This document shows, piece by piece, positions 33,307 to 36,641 of a stretch of DNA of 36,641 bases. Position 1 is the first letter of the stretch. Each line of letters starts with the position of its first letter. Both the position numbers and the translations under genes were made by a program. The stretch is from NCBI GenBank assembly GCA_964465145.1, contig CAYXJR010000047.1, positions 1-36,641 on the forward strand. The letters run 5' to 3'. The DNA comes from JAUVKA01 sp964465145 (GTDB lineage Bacteria; Bacteroidota; Bacteroidia; Bacteroidales; UBA12481). Under the pieces are notes generated by a model. It was not told the origin of the DNA. It made no database searches and worked only from the letters and a program-made list of their open reading frames with translations.

Positions 33307-33654
33307 ATGAAATCAAAATTATTTCTCTTAAGCCTGTTGGTTCCCTTGCTATTTTTCGCATGTAAAAAAGAGGAACCCCCGGAAAATCATGGTAATGATC
33401 CCCTGGAATTTATTTCTCTTGTTGCCGGAAGGAATGTTATTTTCACAGAGGATACGACCCGTATTACGGCTGTTGCCAGTGGATTTGAACTATCCTATTT
33501 TTGGTCGGTTGATAAAGGAGATCTGCTTGGCTCCGGAGAAGAAATAACCTTCGTAGCAACTCCTTGTACCGTTGGCGATAACCAGATTTTTTGCACAGTA
33601 AAAAGCAGTAATGGGAGAGAGGAAACAAAGCATGTTGTGGTCACAGTTTTGTAA
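33307..33654 (+). CDS. Small Ig/PKD-like lipoprotein
   Basis: A 115-residue protein with a lipoprotein signal (MKSKLFLLSLLVPLLFFAC, lipid cysteine at 19) followed by a charged KKEEPPEN spacer. The remaining 80 residues form one Ig/PKD-like beta-sandwich: NVIFTEDTTRITAVASG, SYFWSVDKGDLLGSGEEITF, DNQIFCTVKSSNGREETKHV, with the usual Trp and a Cys pair. No function is known. Its 3' end overlaps the start of the barrel gene by 23 bases in another frame, so the two are a tight operon and perhaps physical partners in the outer membrane. Confidence 0.78.
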   Translation: MKSKLFLLSLLVPLLFFACKKEEPPENHGNDPLEFISLVAGRNVIFTEDTTRITAVASGFELSYFWSVDKGDLLGSGEEITFVATPCTVGDNQIFCTVKSSNGREETKHVVVTVL

Positions 33655-34591
33655 GTTTGGAGCAGTCTGCTTTTTTTGCCTGATCTTGTTAAAACCTATG
33701 CCTCTGGGGGCTCAGTGTTTTTCCTCCTCAGGTAATCCGGTGGGAGGCAGTCAAAACATGGGAACCCTCGACAAAGGGGTATTAAGCTGCATAGGATTTT
33801 ATCGAAGTAGTTTTTCTGACAGGTATTTTAAGGGAAGCCAGGAATCTTCGGTTGATATCCTGAAGAATGCTAACTACAATTATACAGGAACCTTGCTGGC
33901 ATATGGCCTCATACAGGGAGTTACTCTTGAGATGGAAGCGGGGTATTTCCTTAATAAAACCAAAAATTATAAGATACCAGCGGGATATGGTTTACGAGGA
34001 TTTGGCCTGGCAAATGCTCTAATATCATCCAAAATCCAGATCTTTAACAATATTGAAAGGAGTTTTGGCTGGTCAGCATCGGCGGGCTTAAAAATTCCCT
34101 TTAGCCGGGAGATGCAGTCTATTGATGATGTTAGATTACCTTTTGATTTACAGGCTTCTACCGGGGCTTTTGGGGTAGCTGTCCAGTCTTACCTAATGAA
34201 GCAAAATTCGTTCACAGGAATGCGTTATTTTGTATTTAATCGAATGGATATCAATGGCACCAGCAAAGACGGTTATCATTACGGGCCCAGCTTTGTAAAT
34301 GCCGTGTTTGTTTCCAAGCACCTTATCCGGACCTCTGGATGGCCGGTGAGTATTACACTAATTTTCCAGATCCGTAATGAGATTTACCAGCAGAACGAAT
34401 TATGGAGCGAGCCAGAGATTTCATCGGGCTCCGTAAAACTATTTGCCTCACCTCAGGTGAACCTTTCTTTCCATGAAACCTGGAACCTAAGTATCCTTGC
34501 TGATCTGCCGCTTTACCAGTATTATAACCATATTCAACTGGCCAATCGACTGGCTTTGGGCTTATCTCTGTCCAGGTCTTTTCAGTTATAG
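33632..34591 (+). CDS. Predicted outer-membrane beta-barrel protein
   Basis: A 319-residue protein. The ATG at 33632 is preferred to the one at 33611 because it sits close to the hydrophobic signal (residues about 8-27, ending LGAQ). The rest alternates short amphipathic strands with glycine/aromatic turns (GTLLAYGLIQGVTLEMEAGYF, split by turns, and SVKLFASPQVNLSFHETWNL). It ends LALGLSLSRSFQL, with the aromatic/hydrophobic last strand of a barrel. No plug, TonB box or enzyme motif is seen. It overlaps the lipoprotein gene. The specific family is not recognised; it could be a channel, adhesin scaffold or export partner. Confidence 0.72.
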   Translation: MLWSQFCKFGAVCFFCLILLKPMPLGAQCFSSSGNPVGGSQNMGTLDKGVLSCIGFYRSSFSDRYFKGSQESSVDILKNANYNYTGTLLAYGLIQGVTLEMEAGYFLNKTKNYKIPAGYGLRGFGLANALISSKIQIFNNIERSFGWSASAGLKIPFSREMQSIDDVRLPFDLQASTGAFGVAVQSYLMKQNSFTGMRYFVFNRMDINGTSKDGYHYGPSFVNAVFVSKHLIRTSGWPVSITLIFQIRNEIYQQNELWSEPEISSGSVKLFASPQVNLSFHETWNLSILADLPLYQYYNHIQLANRLALGLSLSRSFQL

Positions 34592-34640
34592 AATACTCAG
34601 GTTAACCGTCTATTCCTGGATCTTTTCAGGGATTAATTTA

Positions 34641-36035
34641 CTAAATAGCCAGATGTATTTTAAATGACCTATAGCTGTAGATTGCGACCACAATGAAGCA
34701 TAACATGGGTAATATAAAAGAAAAGTTGACTTCCGGGATATATCCCAAAAATTGAACATCAGCGAAGCCATCTCCTCCAATATCTAGTATACGTCCTTGA
34801 AGAGGAGGCATCAGAGCTCCACCGACAATGGCCATTACCAATCCGGCTGATCCAATCTTTGCTTCATCTCCCATGCCCCTGAGGGCAATTCCATAAATAG
34901 TAGGAAACATCAGCGACATTGTTACAGATATTCCCACCAGGCAATAGAGCCCGCCTAATCCTGGAATTAATATGGTTCCTGCAGCAAGCAGAATACCGCC
35001 GAGTGCGAAAAAAAACATCAGCTTACCGGGGTTAAAAAACTTCAGCAGAAATGTATTCACTGCACGGCCCAATAGGAAGGCCACCATTGCAGCCATATTA
35101 TACCAGGTGGCAGTGAGGTGTTGTTCCTCAGGTAATCCGGAATTGATATTATCAACATACTGGAAAATAAAAGTCCAGCACATGATTTGTGCCCCTACAT
35201 AAAAAGCCTGTGTGACCACACCTTCCCGGTATCGCCTGTTTTTGACCAGGGTTTTAAAGGTATTTCCAAGGGGCAGGGAAGTGGTATCTTTCTTTTTCGG
35301 CATTTTGGAAAAGGCCACAACAAGAAGGATAACCAAAACAAGCATCCCAAGGGCGATGTATGGTTTACTTATGATATTCAGATCATTAGAACGTATTACA
35401 ACTTGCTCAATTGCCGAAAGGGTGTCATATACCATCTCTCCTTTTTGGTGCAATATTTCGCCGCCTGTTCCGAGAACGTCTGACTGAAAGGTATTATCCG
35501 ACTGGAGGGATGTAATAACAAATAATTGTGCGGCAAGCATCCCAAGAAGTGAACCGACCGGGTTGAAAGATTGAGAAAGGTTTAATCTCCGTGTAGCTGT
35601 TTCCGGTGGGCCCATGGAAAGAATATATGGGTTTGATGTTGTTTCCAGAAAGGCCAGGCCGAAAGTTAAGATATATAAGGAAGCCAGGAAGAATCCAAAT
35701 TGCTCATTGGCAGCGGCAGGGTAGAAAAGTAAGGCTCCCGTGGCATACAGCCCAAGGCCAACCATTATCCCTGCTTTGTATGAGAACCTCCGGATAAACA
35801 AAGCGGCTGGTATAGCCATGGTGGCGTAGCCCCCATAGAAAGCCAGCTGCACCAGGGCGGCTTCGAAATTAGATAATTCCCGCATCACCTTTTTAAATGC
35901 AGATACCATCGGGTTGGTCAGATCGTTGGCGATGCCCCAAAGGAAGAAGAGGCTGGTTATGAGGACAAAAGCAAATAATATTTGCCTTGGGACTAAAGTT
36001 TTGCTATCCTTGGGTATTTCTGTTGATTGAGCCAT
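34641..36035 (-). CDS. fucP: FucP-family sugar MFS permease (L-fucose:H+ symporter type)
   Basis: A 464-residue inner-membrane transporter with about 12 helices. Family signatures: FFLWGIANDLTNPMVSAFKK in helix 1 and loop, QLAFYGGYATMAIPAA in helix 2, LAFLETTSNPYILSMGPPE near 130-150, SQSFNPVGSLLG, and in the second half NMAAMVAFLLGRAVNTFLL and SLMFPTIYGIALRGMGDEAK. FucP relatives carry L-fucose, or glucose/galactose in the GluP subgroup. Here the gene follows fucU by 20 bases on the same strand, which favours fucose. It is convergent with the barrel gene, with 49 bases between and no clear terminator. Confidence 0.92.
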   Translation of the reverse strand: MAQSTEIPKDSKTLVPRQILFAFVLITSLFFLWGIANDLTNPMVSAFKKVMRELSNFEAALVQLAFYGGYATMAIPAALFIRRFSYKAGIMVGLGLYATGALLFYPAAANEQFGFFLASLYILTFGLAFLETTSNPYILSMGPPETATRRLNLSQSFNPVGSLLGMLAAQLFVITSLQSDNTFQSDVLGTGGEILHQKGEMVYDTLSAIEQVVIRSNDLNIISKPYIALGMLVLVILLVVAFSKMPKKKDTTSLPLGNTFKTLVKNRRYREGVVTQAFYVGAQIMCWTFIFQYVDNINSGLPEEQHLTATWYNMAAMVAFLLGRAVNTFLLKFFNPGKLMFFFALGGILLAAGTILIPGLGGLYCLVGISVTMSLMFPTIYGIALRGMGDEAKIGSAGLVMAIVGGALMPPLQGRILDIGGDGFADVQFLGYIPEVNFSFILPMLCFIVVAIYSYRSFKIHLAI

Positions 36036-36055
36036 AAACGCTGGTAGTTTGGATA

Positions 36056-36487
36056 TTAACAGGAGGTTACTCCTTTTTTCAAGATGATATTGCCATATTT
36101 AGCTGTTTCTCCTGTCATCACAATAGCAAATGCGCTTTTGGCCCGCTCATAGAAAGCGAACCGGTCGATTCGCTCAATGGCAGGGGCCGTTGGATTGGTT
36201 ATATGAATACTCCTTAAATAGGACTCTTCAACTCTGGTATCCAGCTTGTCACCCTCAACTGCTGCCATCATCACCATGGGATGATCCACATATTCATCCA
36301 GCTCAAACAGAGGCAGGATCGCTGAAAGCAGATCGGGGATCCGGATACCGTCAGAGCGTAAAACTCTATTATTTAATTTTTCTCCAGGGAAATGTGCATC
36401 GGCCAATATGATCTCATCGCCATGTCCCATTGAGGCAAGAGTCTTCAGTAATTCAGGACTTATAAGAGGGGAAATTCCTTTTAACAT
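36056..36487 (-). CDS. fucU: L-fucose mutarotase (RbsD/FucU family)
   Basis: A 143-residue cytoplasmic enzyme that interconverts the alpha and beta anomers of L-fucose. The start at 36487 (MLKGISPLISPELLKTLASM) matches the normal family N-terminus; the open frame to 36547 adds 20 atypical residues. The catalytic histidine lies in MGHGDEIILADAHFPGE, followed by the conserved RSDGIRIPDLLSAILPL and the C-terminal FAFYERAKSAFAIVMTGE and YGNIILKKGV. It is the first visible gene of a fucP-fucU operon; further fucose genes, if any, lie upstream, beyond the window. A TATCTTTG box on the minus strand (36629-36622) may be its promoter, but the -33 element would be at or beyond the edge. Confidence 0.93.
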   Translation of the reverse strand: MLKGISPLISPELLKTLASMGHGDEIILADAHFPGEKLNNRVLRSDGIRIPDLLSAILPLFELDEYVDHPMVMMAAVEGDKLDTRVEESYLRSIHITNPTAPAIERIDRFAFYERAKSAFAIVMTGETAKYGNIILKKGVTSC

Positions 36488-36641
36488 CTTGTGTAATAAA
36501 TCTAGGTTTGAAAGGGAATAAAAGTAGGAAAAATTCAGTATTACCATGCAATAGTCAAACTTGTTATGTAAAAATCGCTGATTAAACGAAAATTCAACTA
36601 GTAAGTGCGACGATTAAAGATCAAAGATAAGCGAGCTAGCT

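Noticed and set aside
34592..34640. Terminator between the barrel gene and fucP
   Set aside because: Only a 4-bp CCTG/CAGG stem was found, too weak to call.
36622..36629. TATCTTTG box on the minus strand as a firm fucU promoter
   Set aside because: The box matches TAnnTTTG, but the -33 region is at or beyond the window edge, and it is 135 bases from the start codon; not enough to list separately.
1..36641. CRISPR arrays, tRNA or rRNA genes, transposases, phage genes
   Set aside because: No direct repeats with spacers of CRISPR type, no tRNA-like cloverleaf or rRNA sequence recognised, and no transposase or integrase motifs in any plausible ORF.

Overview
The window looks like a chromosomal segment of a Bacteroidota bacterium, most likely a Bacteroidales/Marinilabiliales-type environmental lineage. 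The evidence is two proteins with type IX secretion (T9SS) C-terminal sorting domains, a fused MurF-alanine racemase, a FISUMP-domain protein, a FucP/FucU pair, promoter-like TAnnTTTG elements, and A/T-rich leaders in place of strong Shine-Dalgarno sites. No rRNA, tRNA, CRISPR array, phage or insertion sequence was found.

Layout. 1-650 is the C-terminal end of a T9SS-secreted protein that starts outside the window. 861-4794 is a rearranged sugar-metabolism region. It holds an intact sugar-porter MFS transporter, a sulfatase pseudogene with at least two internal deletions, rlmN (whose 3' end runs antisense into the sulfatase remnant), and a short relic of a GH92-type alpha-mannosidase. 4795-15187 holds three large secreted Asp-box (BNR/VPS10-like) beta-propeller proteins. 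The first two are a tandem duplicate; the third is a more distant paralogue with a long C-terminal extension. A DUF2147 protein and an aromatic-L-amino-acid decarboxylase lie between the second and third. 15277-18164 encodes an FKBP-type prolyl isomerase lipoprotein and an acyl-CoA carboxyltransferase with its biotin carrier. 18192-25390 is housekeeping: ispE, dnaB, a secreted 'asparagine synthetase B'-named protein, rmuC, rsmI, tdk and a conserved Bacteroidota hypothetical. 25390-27852 is murF-alr. 28119-30356 is a second T9SS-sorted protein with a possible starch/glycogen-binding-type domain. 30410-31923 holds a D-serine dehydratase/D-threonine aldolase-like enzyme and a thioredoxin whose N-terminus has no ATG in frame. 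32045-34591 is a cell-envelope trio: FISUMP protein, Ig-like lipoprotein, beta-barrel. 34641-36487 is fucP-fucU, the start of a fucose-utilisation module that leaves the window.

How the parts relate. Sugar import (two MFS permeases, fucose mutarotase), a broken sulfatase and a broken GH92 relic suggest a lineage that handles sulfated or fucosylated glycans or glycoproteins and has lost part of one locus. The secreted propellers, T9SS proteins and envelope trio are surface functions. Most gene ends are well punctuated: six strong hairpin terminators were located, three of them bidirectional between convergent genes. Short tandem heptamer/octamer repeats recur in non-coding gaps, one of them a textbook four-tract G-quadruplex motif.

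I did not find a clearly new defence or mobile system. The points most worth a second look are the rlmN/sulfatase junction, the thioredoxin start, the heptamer arrays, the propeller cluster around the decarboxylase, and the FISUMP/lipoprotein/barrel trio.
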